Assembly (NCBI RefSeq): GCF_009857135.1
Contig: NZ_CP047318.1
Coordinates: forward strand, 5,704,001-5,768,000
Origin: Streptomyces sp. HM190
Lineage (GTDB): Bacteria; Actinomycetota; Actinomycetes; Streptomycetales; Streptomycetaceae
Direction: 5' to 3'
Length of the DNA: 64,000 bases
The position numbers were made by a program, and so were the translations under genes. The notes below the pieces were generated by a model that was given only the letters and a program-made list of their open reading frames with translations, searched no databases and was not told where the DNA came from. Shown here in pieces: positions 26,701 through 35,183 of this stretch (position 1 is its first letter; each line of letters starts with the position of its first letter).

Positions 26701-27780
26701 ATGGCCGACACCCCGATTGACCTCACGCTGGACGCCGCGCGGCTGACCGCGCAGCTCGTGGACCTCCCCTCCGAGAGCGGCACAGAGAAGCCCCTCGCGG
26801 ACGCGATCGAGACGGCGCTGCGGGACCTGCCCCACCTCACCGTCGAGCGCCACGGCAACAACGTCGTCGCCCGCACCCACCTGGGGCGGGCGGAGCGGGT
26901 GATCCTGGCCGGTCACATCGACACCGTGCCCATCGCGGACAACGTCCCCTCCCGCCTCGACGAGGACGGCGTCCTGTGGGGCTGCGGCACCTGCGACATG
27001 AAGTCCGGCGTCGCGGTCCAGCTGCGCATCGCGGCCACGGTGCCGTCCCCCAACCGCGACCTGACCTTCGTGTTCTACGACAACGAGGAGGTCGCGGCCG
27101 ACCTGAACGGACTGAAGCACGTCTCCGAGGCCCACCCCGAGTGGCTGGAGGGCGACTTCGCGGTCCTCCTGGAGCCCTCCGACGGCCAGGTCGAGGGCGG
27201 CTGCCAGGGCACCCTGCGGGTCCTGCTGCGGACGAAGGGCGAGCGAGCCCACTCCGCCCGCGGCTGGATGGGCTCCAACGCCGTCCACGCGGCCGCCCCC
27301 ATCCTCGCCCGCCTCGCCGAGTACCAGCCCCGGTACCCGGTCATCGACGGCCTGGAGTACCGCGAGGGCCTCAACGCGGTCGGCATCTCCGGCGGCGTCG
27401 CCGGCAACGTCATCCCCGACGAGTGCGTCGTCACGGTCAACTTCCGCTACGCGCCCGACCGTACGGAGGAGGAGGCCGTCGCCCACGTCCGCGAGGTGTT
27501 CGCCGACTGCGGCGTCGAGGAGTTCACCGTCGACGACCACAGCCCCGGCGCGCTGCCCGGCCTCTCCCACCCCGCCGCGGCCGCGTTCATCGAGGCGGTC
27601 GGCGGCACGCCCTCGCCCAAGTACGGCTGGACGGACGTCTCCCGCTTCAGCTCCCTCGGCGTCCCCGCGGTCAACTACGGGCCGGGCAACCCGCACTTGG
27701 CGCACAAGCGGGACGAGCGCGTGGACACCGCGAAGATCCTCGCGGGGGAGGAGCGCCTGCGGGCCTGGCTCACCGCGTGA
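26701..27780 (+). CDS. dapE: DapE: succinyl-diaminopimelate desuccinylase
   Basis: Zinc metallohydrolase of 359 aa that removes succinate from N-succinyl-LL-diaminopimelate, two steps before meso-DAP. Metal-binding and catalytic motifs are AGHIDTVP (His), CGTCDMKSG (Asp), YDNEEV (Glu pair) and LLEPSDG. The dimerisation domain with the conserved GERAHSARGWMGSNAVH follows, and the C-terminal His is in PHLAHKRDE. Length and motifs fit the actinobacterial DapE subfamily. It starts the segment that matches the Rv1202-Rv1232c gene order of mycobacteria. Confidence 0.92.
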   Translation: MADTPIDLTLDAARLTAQLVDLPSESGTEKPLADAIETALRDLPHLTVERHGNNVVARTHLGRAERVILAGHIDTVPIADNVPSRLDEDGVLWGCGTCDMKSGVAVQLRIAATVPSPNRDLTFVFYDNEEVAADLNGLKHVSEAHPEWLEGDFAVLLEPSDGQVEGGCQGTLRVLLRTKGERAHSARGWMGSNAVHAAAPILARLAEYQPRYPVIDGLEYREGLNAVGISGGVAGNVIPDECVVTVNFRYAPDRTEEEAVAHVREVFADCGVEEFTVDDHSPGALPGLSHPAAAAFIEAVGGTPSPKYGWTDVSRFSSLGVPAVNYGPGNPHLAHKRDERVDTAKILAGEERLRAWLTA

Positions 27781-27948
27781 GGCACCGTCGGGATTCGGCC
27801 GGTGATCCGCTGGAGATGAATCACCGCATATCGGCGGGCATCGGAACGCGTCGGCCGGTGGATCGCGGCGGACACGCCCGCTTCCCCCGTCCGTAACCCG
27901 CGTGGATCTACGCTGAACCGAACCACCAGCACGGCGGAGGGAGCGGAC

Positions 27949-28707
27949 ATGGCGACCGGCAACCCCGAGGACAGGAACCAGCCACCGGAGGAGCAGCGGC
28001 TGGGGCCGGTGTTGCGCAGACGCACCCAGGTGCAGGCGAGCACGACCGACCAACGGCTGCTGGACGCGGGCGGCCCCTCGGACTGGGTCCACACCGACCC
28101 CTGGCGGGTCCTGCGCATCCAGTCCGAGTTCATCGAGGGGTTCGGCACCCTCGCCGAACTCCCGGCCGCCATCAGCGTCTTCGGCTCCGCCCGGACGCCG
28201 GCCGGCTCACCCGAGTACGAGGCGGGCGTCCGGCTCGGCCGCGGCCTCGTCGAGGCGGGCTTCGCCGTCATCACCGGCGGCGGCCCCGGCGCCATGGAGG
28301 CGGCCAACAAGGGGGCCCTCGAAGCCGGCGGCACCTCCGTCGGCCTCGGCATCGAACTGCCCTTCGAACAGGGCCTCAACCCCTACGTCGACATCGGCCT
28401 CAACTTCCGCTACTTCTTCGTCCGGAAGATGATGTTCGTCAAGTACGCGCAGGGCTTCGTCGTTCTGCCCGGCGGCCTCGGCACCCTCGATGAACTCTTC
28501 GAGGCGCTCACTCTCGTCCAGACCCAGAAGGTGACCCGCTTCCCGATCGTCCTCTTCGGCGAGTCCTACTGGAGCGGCCTGGTCGACTGGCTCACCCACA
28601 CCCTCGTGGCCCAGGGCAAGGCCGGGGAGAAGGACCTGACCCTGTTCCACGTCACCGACGACGTGGACGAGGCGGTGGCCCTGGTCTCGAAGGAGGCGGG
28701 CCGCTGA
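27949..28707 (+). CDS. LOG-family protein (Rossmann-fold nucleotide-binding, TIGR00730)
   Basis: A 252-aa protein with the LOG (LONELY GUY) fold. GGGPGAMEAANKGA is near 110 and the signature PGGLGTLDELFE near 175. Family members are nucleoside-5'-monophosphate phosphoribohydrolases that release cytokinin-like bases. The ~60-residue N-terminal extension places it with the longer Rv1205-like proteins. ATG 27949 follows CGGAGGGAGCGG. Its position between dapE and folP2 is the same as in mycobacteria. A hairpin at 28729-28761 ends the gene. Confidence 0.85.
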   Translation: MATGNPEDRNQPPEEQRLGPVLRRRTQVQASTTDQRLLDAGGPSDWVHTDPWRVLRIQSEFIEGFGTLAELPAAISVFGSARTPAGSPEYEAGVRLGRGLVEAGFAVITGGGPGAMEAANKGALEAGGTSVGLGIELPFEQGLNPYVDIGLNFRYFFVRKMMFVKYAQGFVVLPGGLGTLDELFEALTLVQTQKVTRFPIVLFGESYWSGLVDWLTHTLVAQGKAGEKDLTLFHVTDDVDEAVALVSKEAGR

Positions 28708-28728
28708 CCGTGCCGGTCCGTCCGTGAC

Positions 28729-28761
28729 CGCGAAGCAGGGGGCGCGGCCTCCTGCTTCGCG
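28729..28761. terminator. Bidirectional terminator between LOG gene and folP-like gene
   Basis: Perfect 11-bp stem CGCGAAGCAGG / CCTGCTTCGCG (28729-28739, 28751-28761), lying between the two converging stops at 28707 and 28781. Confidence 0.75.
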
Positions 28762-28780
28762 ACGGGCGCGGGGCCCCGGG

Positions 28781-29641
28781 CTACGCCAGCCCCCGCCGGG
28801 CCACCGCCGGGTCCCGGTGCCCGGCGATCGCCCCCACCATGTCCAGCACCTGCCTGGTCTCCGCCACCTCGTGCACCCGGTACACCTGCGCCCCCAGCCA
28901 CGCCGACACCGCGGTCGTCGCCAGCGTTCCCACCACCCGCTCCTTCACCGGCCTGTCCAGCGTCTCCCCGACGAAGTCCTTGTTGGACAGCGACACCAGC
29001 ACCGGCCAGCCCGTCGCCACCATCTCCCCCAGCCGCCGTGTCGCCTCAAGGCTGTGCCGCGTGTTCTTCCCGAAGTCGTGACCGGGATCGATCAGCACGG
29101 ACTCCCGCGGCACCCCCAGCGCCACGGCCCGCTCGGCCAGCCCCACGGTCACCCGCAGGATGTCCGCCATCACGTCGTCGTACGTGACCCGGTGCGGCCG
29201 CGTACGGGGCTCGGCGCCCCCCGCGTGCGTGCACACCAGCCCCACCCGGTACCGGGCCGCCACCTCGGCCAGCCGTGGGTCGACCCCGCCCCAGGCGTCG
29301 TTCAGGAGGTCCGCCCCCGCTTCGCAGACGGCCTCCCCGACCTCGTGCCGCCAGGTGTCGACGCTGATGACCACCTCGGGGAACCGCCGCCGCACCTCGG
29401 CCACGAACCCCACCGTCCGGCGTGCCTCCTCCTCGGCGGTGACCTCCTCGCCGGGCCCGGCCTTCACCCCGCCGATGTCGATGATCGCGGCCCCCTCGGC
29501 GACCGCCTGCTCCACCCGAGCCAGCGCCGGCTCGTCCTGGAAGGTCGCTCCCTGGTCGTAGAAGGAGTCGGGCGTCCGGTTCACGATCGCCATGATCACC
29601 GGCTCGTGCGTGCCGAATTCCCGCTTGCCCAGCCTCAGCAT
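28781..29641 (-). CDS. folP2: Dihydropteroate synthase homologue (FolP2-like)
   Basis: TIM-barrel protein of 286 aa related to dihydropteroate synthase, which joins p-aminobenzoate to a pterin in folate synthesis. MAIVNRTPDSFYDQG, SVDTWRHEVG, LNDAWGG and LIDPGHDFGKN are recognisable. Two hallmark loops deviate: DIGGVKAGPG replaces DIGGESTRPG, and SLSNKDFVGE replaces the usual SRKSFIG-type segment. The same gaps occur in mycobacterial FolP2, which as far as I recall does not replace FolP1. Neighbouring LOG, DivIVA-like and tag genes match Rv1205-Rv1210. ATG 29641 is preceded by GAGAGGG; the frame stays open to 29743. Confidence 0.8.
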   Translation of the reverse strand: MLRLGKREFGTHEPVIMAIVNRTPDSFYDQGATFQDEPALARVEQAVAEGAAIIDIGGVKAGPGEEVTAEEEARRTVGFVAEVRRRFPEVVISVDTWRHEVGEAVCEAGADLLNDAWGGVDPRLAEVAARYRVGLVCTHAGGAEPRTRPHRVTYDDVMADILRVTVGLAERAVALGVPRESVLIDPGHDFGKNTRHSLEATRRLGEMVATGWPVLVSLSNKDFVGETLDRPVKERVVGTLATTAVSAWLGAQVYRVHEVAETRQVLDMVGAIAGHRDPAVARRGLA

Positions 29642-29760
29642 CCGCCGTGCCCTCTCCCCGAACGTCCCGTCGATCGACGGCCCTGCCCAACAGCCTGCGA
29701 CCTTAACTGTCAGACTCGCATGGCACGATCGGAGCGGACACACTCGAGGGGACCCCAGCG

Positions 29761-30111
29761 ATGTTCATGTTCTTGTTCCTGGTCGTCGCGCTCGCGGTCG
29801 TGGTGGCCGCGGTGACGCTCGCCGTGGTGGGCGGCGGCGAGAGCGCAGCCCTGCCCGAGGCGCCGGTCGAGCGGCTCCAGGACCCGCTGCCGGCCGACCG
29901 CCCGGTCGACCGCGCGGACGTGGAGGCCCTGCGCTTCCCCGTCGCCGTCCGCGGCTACCGCATGGTGGACGTCGACGACGCCCTCAGCCGCCTCAGCGCC
30001 GAGATCGCCGAGCGGGACGCCCGCATCGCCGACCTGGAGTCCGCGCTCGCCGGCGCCCGCGCGGCCACCACGACGTCCCTGCGCAAGCCGGAGGAGGGCG
30101 AGCACCGGTGA
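29761..30111 (+). CDS. DivIVA-domain membrane protein
   Basis: A 116-aa protein with an N-terminal membrane span (MFMFLFLVVALAVVVAAVTLAVV), a Pro-rich linker and a short DivIVA-like segment (RFPVAVRGYRMVDVDDALSRLSAEIAERDARIADLE) that would form a coiled coil. The homologue in mycobacteria (Rv1209) is also next to tag. A role in polar growth or membrane organisation is plausible from the domain. The stop overlaps the tag start (GTGA), so translational coupling is likely. ATG 29761 is at the very end of the folP2-tag divergent region, with GAGGGGACC upstream. Confidence 0.82.
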   Translation: MFMFLFLVVALAVVVAAVTLAVVGGGESAALPEAPVERLQDPLPADRPVDRADVEALRFPVAVRGYRMVDVDDALSRLSAEIAERDARIADLESALAGARAATTTSLRKPEEGEHR

Positions 30112-30731
30112 GCGACGGCACGGCCCTCGCCGGCCCGGACGGCGCCCCGCGCTGCCCCTGGGCCCTGTCCACCGAGGACTACGTGGCGTACCACGACGAG
30201 GAGTGGGGCCGCCCGGTCCACGGCGACGACGCGCTGTACGAGCGGCTCTGCCTGGAGGCGTTCCAGTCCGGCCTGTCCTGGATCACCATCCTCCGCCGCC
30301 GCGAGGGTTTCCGCGCCGCCTTCTCCGGCTTCCGGATCGCCGACGTGGCCGCCTTCACCGACGCCGACAAGGAACGGCTCCTCGCCGACCCCGGCATCAT
30401 CCGCAACCGCGCCAAGATCGAGGCCACGGTCGCCAACGCCCGGGTCCTCGCCGACTGGGCCCCCGGTGACCTGGACACCCTGATCTGGTCCCACGCACCC
30501 GACGCCGCCGGCCGCCCGGTCCCGAAGACCCTCGCCGACGTCCCCGCGGTCACCCCCGAGTCCACGGCCCTGTCGAAGGCGCTGAAGAAGCAGGGCATCC
30601 GCTTCGTCGGTCCCACCACGGCATACGCCCTGATGCAGGCGTGCGGCCTGGTCGACGACCACCTGGAGAGCTGTGTGGCGAGGAGGAGGCCGCTCCCGGG
30701 GGCGTCCTCGGCGACGACACGAACCTCCTGA
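30108..30731 (+). CDS. tag: DNA-3-methyladenine glycosylase I
   Basis: Base-excision repair enzyme of 207 aa that removes 3-methyladenine. The zinc-snap ligands of the Tag family are visible: Cys16 (RCPW), His29 (YHDEEWG), and the C-terminal His and Cys in DDHLESC. The core FQSGLSWITILRRREGFRAAF and the helix-hairpin-helix region FVGPTTAYALMQACGLV are typical. The C-terminal ~18 residues after DDHLESC are Arg/Ser/Thr-rich and not conserved. GTG 30108 overlaps the preceding gene by 4 bp. Confidence 0.9.
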   Translation: MSDGTALAGPDGAPRCPWALSTEDYVAYHDEEWGRPVHGDDALYERLCLEAFQSGLSWITILRRREGFRAAFSGFRIADVAAFTDADKERLLADPGIIRNRAKIEATVANARVLADWAPGDLDTLIWSHAPDAAGRPVPKTLADVPAVTPESTALSKALKKQGIRFVGPTTAYALMQACGLVDDHLESCVARRRPLPGASSATTRTS

Positions 30732-30773
30732 GGACGAGTGCCGGAGGAGCACGAGCGTCGAGGGGGCACGAGA

Positions 30774-30804
30774 AGGGCGCGCCCTCGGTTGAGCTGCGCG
30801 CCCT
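30774..30804. terminator. Short hairpin between tag and the crotonase gene
   Basis: 8-bp stem AGGGCGCG / CGCGCCCT (30774-30781, 30797-30804) between converging stops at 30731 and 30835. It is weaker than other terminators in the window. Confidence 0.45.
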
Positions 30805-30834
30805 GTCGAGCGGCGGCGGCCGCCGGGCCGGGTC

Positions 30835-31626
30835 TCAGCGGCCCAGGTACTTCGGCGTCTCCTTGTTCACGAACGCCCGCACGGCGATCGCGTGGTCCTC
30901 CGAGGCTCCCGCCCGGGTCTGCAACTCGTCCTCCTTGTCCAGCGTCTCCGCCAGCGAGTGCGACAACCCGTACGCCATGGCCTCCTTGATCGCCGCGTAC
31001 GCCACCGTCGGCCCCTCGGCCAGCATCCGCGCCACCTGCTCGGCCGCCTCGGGCAGGGCGGCCGACGGCACGATCCGGTTGGCGATCCCCAGCTCGTGCG
31101 CCTCCTGCGCCTTGATGCTGCGCGGGAACATCAGCAGATCGGCGGCGCGGCCAGGCCCGATGACGCGCGGCAGCGTCCACGAGACCCCGGAGTCGGCGGT
31201 GAGCGCGACCCCGGCGAACGACGTGTTGAACGCGGCGGTCTCGGCGACGACCCGGTAGTCCGCGGCCAGCGCGAAGCCCAGCCCGGCACCGGCGGCGACC
31301 CCGTTCACACCCGCCACCACCGGCTTCGGCATTCCCGCGATGGCCTTCACGATCGGGTTGTAGTGCTCCTTGACCGTGCTCATGACCTGCGTCGCGTCCT
31401 CGACGAGCAGCCCGATGTGCTCCTTGAGGTCCTGCCCCACGCAGAAGGCCCGGTCCCCGGCGGCGGTCAGCAGCACGGCCCGCACCGCGTCGTCCCCCGC
31501 GGCGGACTCCACGGCCTCCCGCAGCGCGACCTTGGTCGCGATGTTCAGCGCGTTCATCGCCTCGGGGCGGTTCAGCGTGATCGTCGCGAGTCCGTCGCGC
31601 ACCTCGTAGAGCACGGTGTCGGCCAT
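30835..31626 (-). CDS. Enoyl-CoA hydratase/isomerase (crotonase superfamily, PaaG-like)
   Basis: A 263-aa crotonase-fold enzyme acting on acyl-CoA esters. The oxyanion-hole region GDRAFCVGQDLKEH and GVNGVAAGAGLGFALAADYRV are clear. The two Glu residues of true enoyl-CoA hydratases are absent. Instead the active-site loop reads LTADSGVSWTLPR, where the Asp matches the catalytic Asp of PaaG-type ring-opened/delta3,delta2-enoyl-CoA isomerases. An isomerase-type reaction is therefore more likely than hydration. ATG 31626 lacks a perfect Shine-Dalgarno but matches the family start MADTVLYEV. Phenylacetate genes are not nearby, so the pathway is unknown. Confidence 0.85.
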   Translation of the reverse strand: MADTVLYEVRDGLATITLNRPEAMNALNIATKVALREAVESAAGDDAVRAVLLTAAGDRAFCVGQDLKEHIGLLVEDATQVMSTVKEHYNPIVKAIAGMPKPVVAGVNGVAAGAGLGFALAADYRVVAETAAFNTSFAGVALTADSGVSWTLPRVIGPGRAADLLMFPRSIKAQEAHELGIANRIVPSAALPEAAEQVARMLAEGPTVAYAAIKEAMAYGLSHSLAETLDKEDELQTRAGASEDHAIAVRAFVNKETPKYLGR

Positions 31627-32004
31627 GGCGGTTACCCCTCCGGTGTCGCGGCTGGTGACGTACTGGTCGGTACGCCCTGCGTCACAGCACAGCATGTCGG
31701 AGATCACCGGCGGTGGCGCGGGCCCGGCATGTGACCTGTGTCAAAGAATCACGATCGGCCCAGCGGCGACCGAAGTCGGTGTGGTGGCGCAGTATCGCAG
31801 CCACATCGCCGAATTGGGTGGTTTTGCTCGCGCGCGTTGCCCAAGCGATGCCTGCTGATGTTGGTCATCGGGTCATGAGATGCGGGATAATGGCCTGGAA
31901 GCAATGTGTTCGATGCCGGTGTCGCGTGTCCCCAGGTGGGCCCGCGCCTGCCCTCCAGGGCCGTCGGCTTTGGCGATGAGCTGGTTTCAGGAAGGGGAAC
32001 GAGC
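31627..32004. other. Divergent promoter region (crotonase gene / DUF3117 gene)
   Basis: 378 bp without a gene. The sequence from ~31740 to 31920 is AT-richer. A possible -10 GATAAT (31886-31891) with TTGGTC 19 bp upstream would drive the DUF3117 gene; the spacer is long, so this is tentative. Confidence 0.4.
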
Positions 32005-32172
32005 ATGGCGGCCATGAAGCCGCGGACGGGCGACGGCCCGCTCGAGGTGACCAAGGAGGGGCGGGGCATCGTCATGCGCGTTCCGCTCGAAGGCGGCGGT
32101 CGGCTCGTCGTCGAGCTGACCCCTGACGAGGCCGACGCCCTTGGCGACGCCCTCAAGAAGGTCGTCGGCTGA
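32005..32172 (+). CDS. DUF3117 small protein (Rv1211-like)
   Basis: A 55-aa conserved actinobacterial protein, MAAMKPRTGDGPLEVTKEG followed by a beta-rich segment RIVMRVPLEGGGRLVVEL-type and ending LGDALKKVVG. It is predicted to be a small soluble beta protein. The family has no assigned function that I know. ATG 32005 has AGGAAGGGGAAC upstream. It occupies the same relative position as Rv1211 in mycobacteria, and a strong terminator follows. Confidence 0.88.
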   Translation: MAAMKPRTGDGPLEVTKEGRGIVMRVPLEGGGRLVVELTPDEADALGDALKKVVG

Positions 32173-32198
32173 CGCGCGTAGCGACCCGTAGCTCTTCG

Positions 32199-32239
32199 GC
32201 TGCCCCGGTGCCACCCCTCGGTGGTGCCGGGGCAGCTTT
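32199..32239 (+). terminator. Intrinsic terminator after the DUF3117 gene
   Basis: 17-bp stem with two G-U pairs (32199-32215 with 32220-32236) followed directly by TTTGTGT, the clearest stem-plus-T-run in this half of the window. It can also serve the convergent methyltransferase gene ending at 32272. Confidence 0.85.
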
Positions 32240-32271
32240 GTGTCGGGGGGTGGCGGAGGAGGGCGGGAGCC

Positions 32272-32922
32272 TCAGCGCTTGACCGCGCAGAGCAGTCCGT
32301 CGCCCACCGGGAGCAGGGAGGGCACCAGCTCGGCGCTCTCACGGACCGTGCGCAACAGCTCCCGCAGGCGTATGACCTCGGTGGGCTGAGGGCCCGAGTC
32401 GACGGTGCGGCCGCTGGCGAAGACCCCCTCGAAGGCGACCAGCCCGCCGGGCCTGAGCAGACGCAACGATTCCGCGAGGTAGTCGAGGCTCTCCAGCCGG
32501 TCGCCGTCGCAGAAGACGAGGTCGTACCCGGAGTCCGCGAGCCGGGGCAGCACGTCGAGGGCGTGGCCCGGGATGAAGCGCGCGCGGTTGCTGGCGAAGC
32601 CGGCCGCGCGGAACGCCTGCCGGGCGAACTGCTGGTGCTCCGGCTCCGGATCGACGGTGGTCAGCACACCGTCCGGCCGCATGCCGTACAGCAGATGCAT
32701 GCCGGAGACGCCGGTCCCGGTACCGATCTCCGCGACCGCCTTCGCGTCCACGGAGGCCGCGAGCAGGCTCAACGCGGCGCCTGTGCCGGGCGACACCGAG
32801 CGCAGCCCTGCTTCCCGAGCCCGGTCGCGAGCCCAGCGCAGCGCGTCGTCCTCGGCGACAAAGGCGTCGGCGAACGCCCAGCTCGTCAGCCGGTTGCCGG
32901 TAATGACCCTCTCCTTATGCAC
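32272..32922 (-). CDS. O-methyltransferase (Rv1220c-like)
   Basis: SAM-dependent O-methyltransferase of 216 aa (methyltransferase family 3). The SAM-binding motif is AEIGTGTGVSG (~64-74), followed by GVLTTVDPEPEH and a metal/substrate region YDLVFCDGDR. The substrate is unknown. It is divergent from the ECF sigma gene exactly as Rv1220c is from sigE in mycobacteria. The start is uncertain: GTG 32922 is the longest reasonable start, but an AAGGAG motif lies inside the first codons, so translation could begin further in near the conserved RVITGNR. Confidence 0.82.
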   Translation of the reverse strand: MHKERVITGNRLTSWAFADAFVAEDDALRWARDRAREAGLRSVSPGTGAALSLLAASVDAKAVAEIGTGTGVSGMHLLYGMRPDGVLTTVDPEPEHQQFARQAFRAAGFASNRARFIPGHALDVLPRLADSGYDLVFCDGDRLESLDYLAESLRLLRPGGLVAFEGVFASGRTVDSGPQPTEVIRLRELLRTVRESAELVPSLLPVGDGLLCAVKR

Positions 32923-32960
32923 CCATGGACACCTGGGCGTGACTGTATCCGTTGCCGCCG

Positions 32961-32986
32961 GGAACCTGCTGATGGGACCGGTCGTT
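32961..32986 (+). promoter_or_regulatory. Predicted ECF-sigma promoter upstream of the sigma factor gene
   Basis: GGAACC (32961-32966), exactly 16 nt, then CGTT (32983-32986): the classical ECF -35/-10 pattern. Transcription would begin near 32991-32994, giving a long leader before the sigma coding region. The position suggests autoregulation by the adjacent ECF sigma factor. Based on the consensus only. Confidence 0.6.
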
Positions 32987-33180
32987 TAAAGGGATGAGTG
33001 AGTGACGGGGGCCGCGACGGGGGTCAAGTGATGGATCGGTACGGCGAACAGGCACCGGTGCAGGTGCTGGTGCCGACAAAGCCATATGAGCCGGATCGGC
33101 GTGATCAGCCGTATGAGGCACATCGGCGCACATCAAATTCTCGTAAAACCGCTTATCCGGAGCTAACGGGCGAGGTGGCT

Positions 33181-33969
33181 ATGGTAGGGGCTCCACTGGA
33201 CACCACCAGAGCCGATAGGGGAGGTGCGGCTGCGCCTGTGGATCGGGGAGGAGTGCTGCGGCGCTTTCTCGGATCGGCGGGTAGGCCGAAATCCGTGAAC
33301 GACACCGCTGACCACGCCCACGCCGACGCTGCCGCCGCAACCGGAGCGCAGACCGCGACCTTCACCACGGACGCGCACGCGCCGGCGTGGACTCCGCCCA
33401 CCTGGGAGGAGATCGTCAGCACCCACAGCGGCCGGGTCTACCGCCTCGCCTACCGTCTGACCGGCAACCAGCACGACGCCGAGGACCTCACCCAGGAGGT
33501 CTTCGTCCGCGTCTTCCGCTCCTTGTCGACGTACACGCCCGGCACCTTCGAGGGCTGGCTGCACCGCATCACCACGAACCTCTTCCTCGACATGGTCCGG
33601 CGCAAGCAGCGCATCCGCTTCGACGCCCTCGGGGAGGACGCGGCCGAGCGCCTGCCCAGCCGCGAGCCCACCCCGCAGCAGATCTTCAACGACGCGCACT
33701 TCGACGCCGACGTCCAGCAGGCTCTCGACACCCTCGCGCCGGAGTTCCGCGCCGCCGTCGTCCTCTGCGACATCGAGGGACTGTCGTACGAGGAGATCGC
33801 CGCGACCCTCGGCGTCAAGCTCGGTACGGTCCGCTCGCGGATCCACCGCGGCCGCTCCCAGCTCCGCAAGGCCCTCGCGCACCGCTCCCCGGAAGCCCGG
33901 GCCGAGCAGCGCCGCGGCTTCACGGTGCCTCGGGTGCCCGCGCTGGGAGGAGGGGGCGCGACCGCGTGA
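33181..33969 (+). CDS. sigE: ECF RNA polymerase sigma factor (mycobacterial SigE-like)
   Basis: Group 4 (ECF) sigma factor. Region 2 runs from [34 protein letters not shown] to [20 protein letters not shown]. Region 4 runs from [44 protein letters not shown] and binds the -35 element. It lacks region 3. Synteny (O-methyltransferase / sigma / zinc anti-sigma / HtrA / tatB) points to the orthologue of mycobacterial SigE; it is not the S. coelicolor protein of the same name. The start is not settled: ATG 33181 has GAGGTGG upstream, but codons up to GTG 33295 have low GC3, and ATG 33031 is also in frame. The stop overlaps the anti-sigma start (GTGA). Confidence 0.85.
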   Translation: MVGAPLDTTRADRGGAAAPVDRGGVLRRFLGSAGRPKSVNDTADHAHADAAAATGAQTATFTTDAHAPAWTPPTWEEIVSTHSGRVYRLAYRLTGNQHDAEDLTQEVFVRVFRSLSTYTPGTFEGWLHRITTNLFLDMVRRKQRIRFDALGEDAAERLPSREPTPQQIFNDAHFDADVQQALDTLAPEFRAAVVLCDIEGLSYEEIAATLGVKLGTVRSRIHRGRSQLRKALAHRSPEARAEQRRGFTVPRVPALGGGGATA

Positions 33970-35183
33970 GTGGATCCCGGCCCACCCCTGCTGAGCAGCA
34001 TCTGGGAGACCGACTCTCCGCGCTGGTCGACGGAGAGCTCGGTCATGAGGCGCGCGAACGCGTCCTGGCGCATCTGGCCACATGCCCGAAGTGCAAGGCG
34101 GAGGCGGACGCCCAGCGCCGACTGAAGAACGTCTTCGCGGAGGCCGCTCCGCCGCCCCCCTCCGAGAGCTTCCTGGCCCGGCTCCAGATGCTCCCGGCGG
34201 GCGGCGACCTCGACGGCGCCTCCCCGCTGGACGGCGGAGGCTTCGGAGGAAGACTCCGGGGGACGCCCGGCGGCGCCGGGCTCCCGCTCGACTCCTCCGC
34301 CACCGGGGACCTGGCCGACTTCGGCGTCTTCGGCACCACCGGGGACTCCTTCGGCTACGTCCCCTCGGGTCCGCACAGCGGCGCGCTCTCACCGTCGGAA
34401 GGCCGTGGGCTGCTCGGCGGCCGGGGGCTGACGGGGGGACGCGGTTTCCTCGGTGACCGGGGCTTCCTCGCCGCGCGGGCCCTCCTCGGCGACCGGGGCG
34501 CGCTCGACGGGCGTTCCCCCTCCGGTGACCGAGGCCTCCCCGGCGGGCGCAGCGCGCTCCCCGACGACGGGGACAGCGGCGAGGGCCGGCCGGACACGGC
34601 CCCCGACGAGCGCGGAGCCACGGGTGACCGCGGCTTTCGGATCCACCACGTGAACCGGCACGAGGCCGAGCGTTCGGCCTCGCGCGGGATGCGGTTCGCG
34701 TTCGTGGCGGCCGGCGCGGTGTCGCTGGCCGCGATCGCGCTCGGCGGAATGACCTCCGGCATGCCCGCCGAGACGGTGGACGCGCGGGGCGGCGCCGGCT
34801 CCGGCAGCAACGTCACGCCTCTGCGCACCCAGACCACCGGAGCGGCCACGAGCCCCGACGCGCTGCGCCGCCGCGGTAGCGTCGCCCCCCTCCTCGGGCA
34901 GGGCCAGCGGGCCGAGGTGCCGGTGGCGCCGACGGAGGTCTCCGCGCCACTGCTGCCCGGGATCCCCGCGCCGGCCGGTCACCTCCGTCCGTCCGCGAAC
35001 CCGCTCACCACGCCCGTCCTCGCGGGCGTGGAGATCATGTCCCCGCTCATACGTCCGCTCACGGCGCCCCCGCCGCTCCAGTTGACGACGTGGTCCCGGA
35101 CACCCGAGCTGACCGCTCCGGGTCTGCTGACGGCCCCCGACCCCGCCTCGTCCCCCACACCCACCTCCCCTGCCCTCCGCTGA
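33966..35183 (+). CDS. Zinc-binding anti-sigma factor (RseA-like), membrane-anchored
   Basis: A 405-aa protein translationally coupled to the sigma gene. The N-terminal ZAS domain ([30 protein letters not shown]) has the His-x3-Cys-x2-Cys zinc motif and would hold the sigma factor inactive. A long linker with glycine-arginine repeats (~146-196) leads to one membrane span (~240-262, [20 protein letters not shown]). The extracytoplasmic tail is Pro/Thr-rich. Mycobacterial RseA is much shorter, so the linker and tail are additions. GTG 33966 shares four bases with the sigma stop. The following HtrA protease is the candidate to release the sigma factor under envelope stress. Confidence 0.85.
   Translation: MSGSRPTPAEQHLGDRLSALVDGELGHEARERVLAHLATCPKCKAEADAQRRLKNVFAEAAPPPPSESFLARLQMLPAGGDLDGASPLDGGGFGGRLRGTPGGAGLPLDSSATGDLADFGVFGTTGDSFGYVPSGPHSGALSPSEGRGLLGGRGLTGGRGFLGDRGFLAARALLGDRGALDGRSPSGDRGLPGGRSALPDDGDSGEGRPDTAPDERGATGDRGFRIHHVNRHEAERSASRGMRFAFVAAGAVSLAAIALGGMTSGMPAETVDARGGAGSGSNVTPLRTQTTGAATSPDALRRRGSVAPLLGQGQRAEVPVAPTEVSAPLLPGIPAPAGHLRPSANPLTTPVLAGVEIMSPLIRPLTAPPPLQLTTWSRTPELTAPGLLTAPDPASSPTPTSPALR
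34401..34560 (+). repeat. Degenerate Gly-Asp/Gly-Arg repeats inside the anti-sigma gene
   Basis: The coding sequence specifies about eight imperfect copies of a 5-9 residue unit built on G(G/D)RG(L/F)L, for example [19 protein letters not shown]. They lie in the cytoplasmic linker between the zinc domain and the membrane span. Expanded low-complexity repeats of this kind often vary in copy number between strains. Confidence 0.6.
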
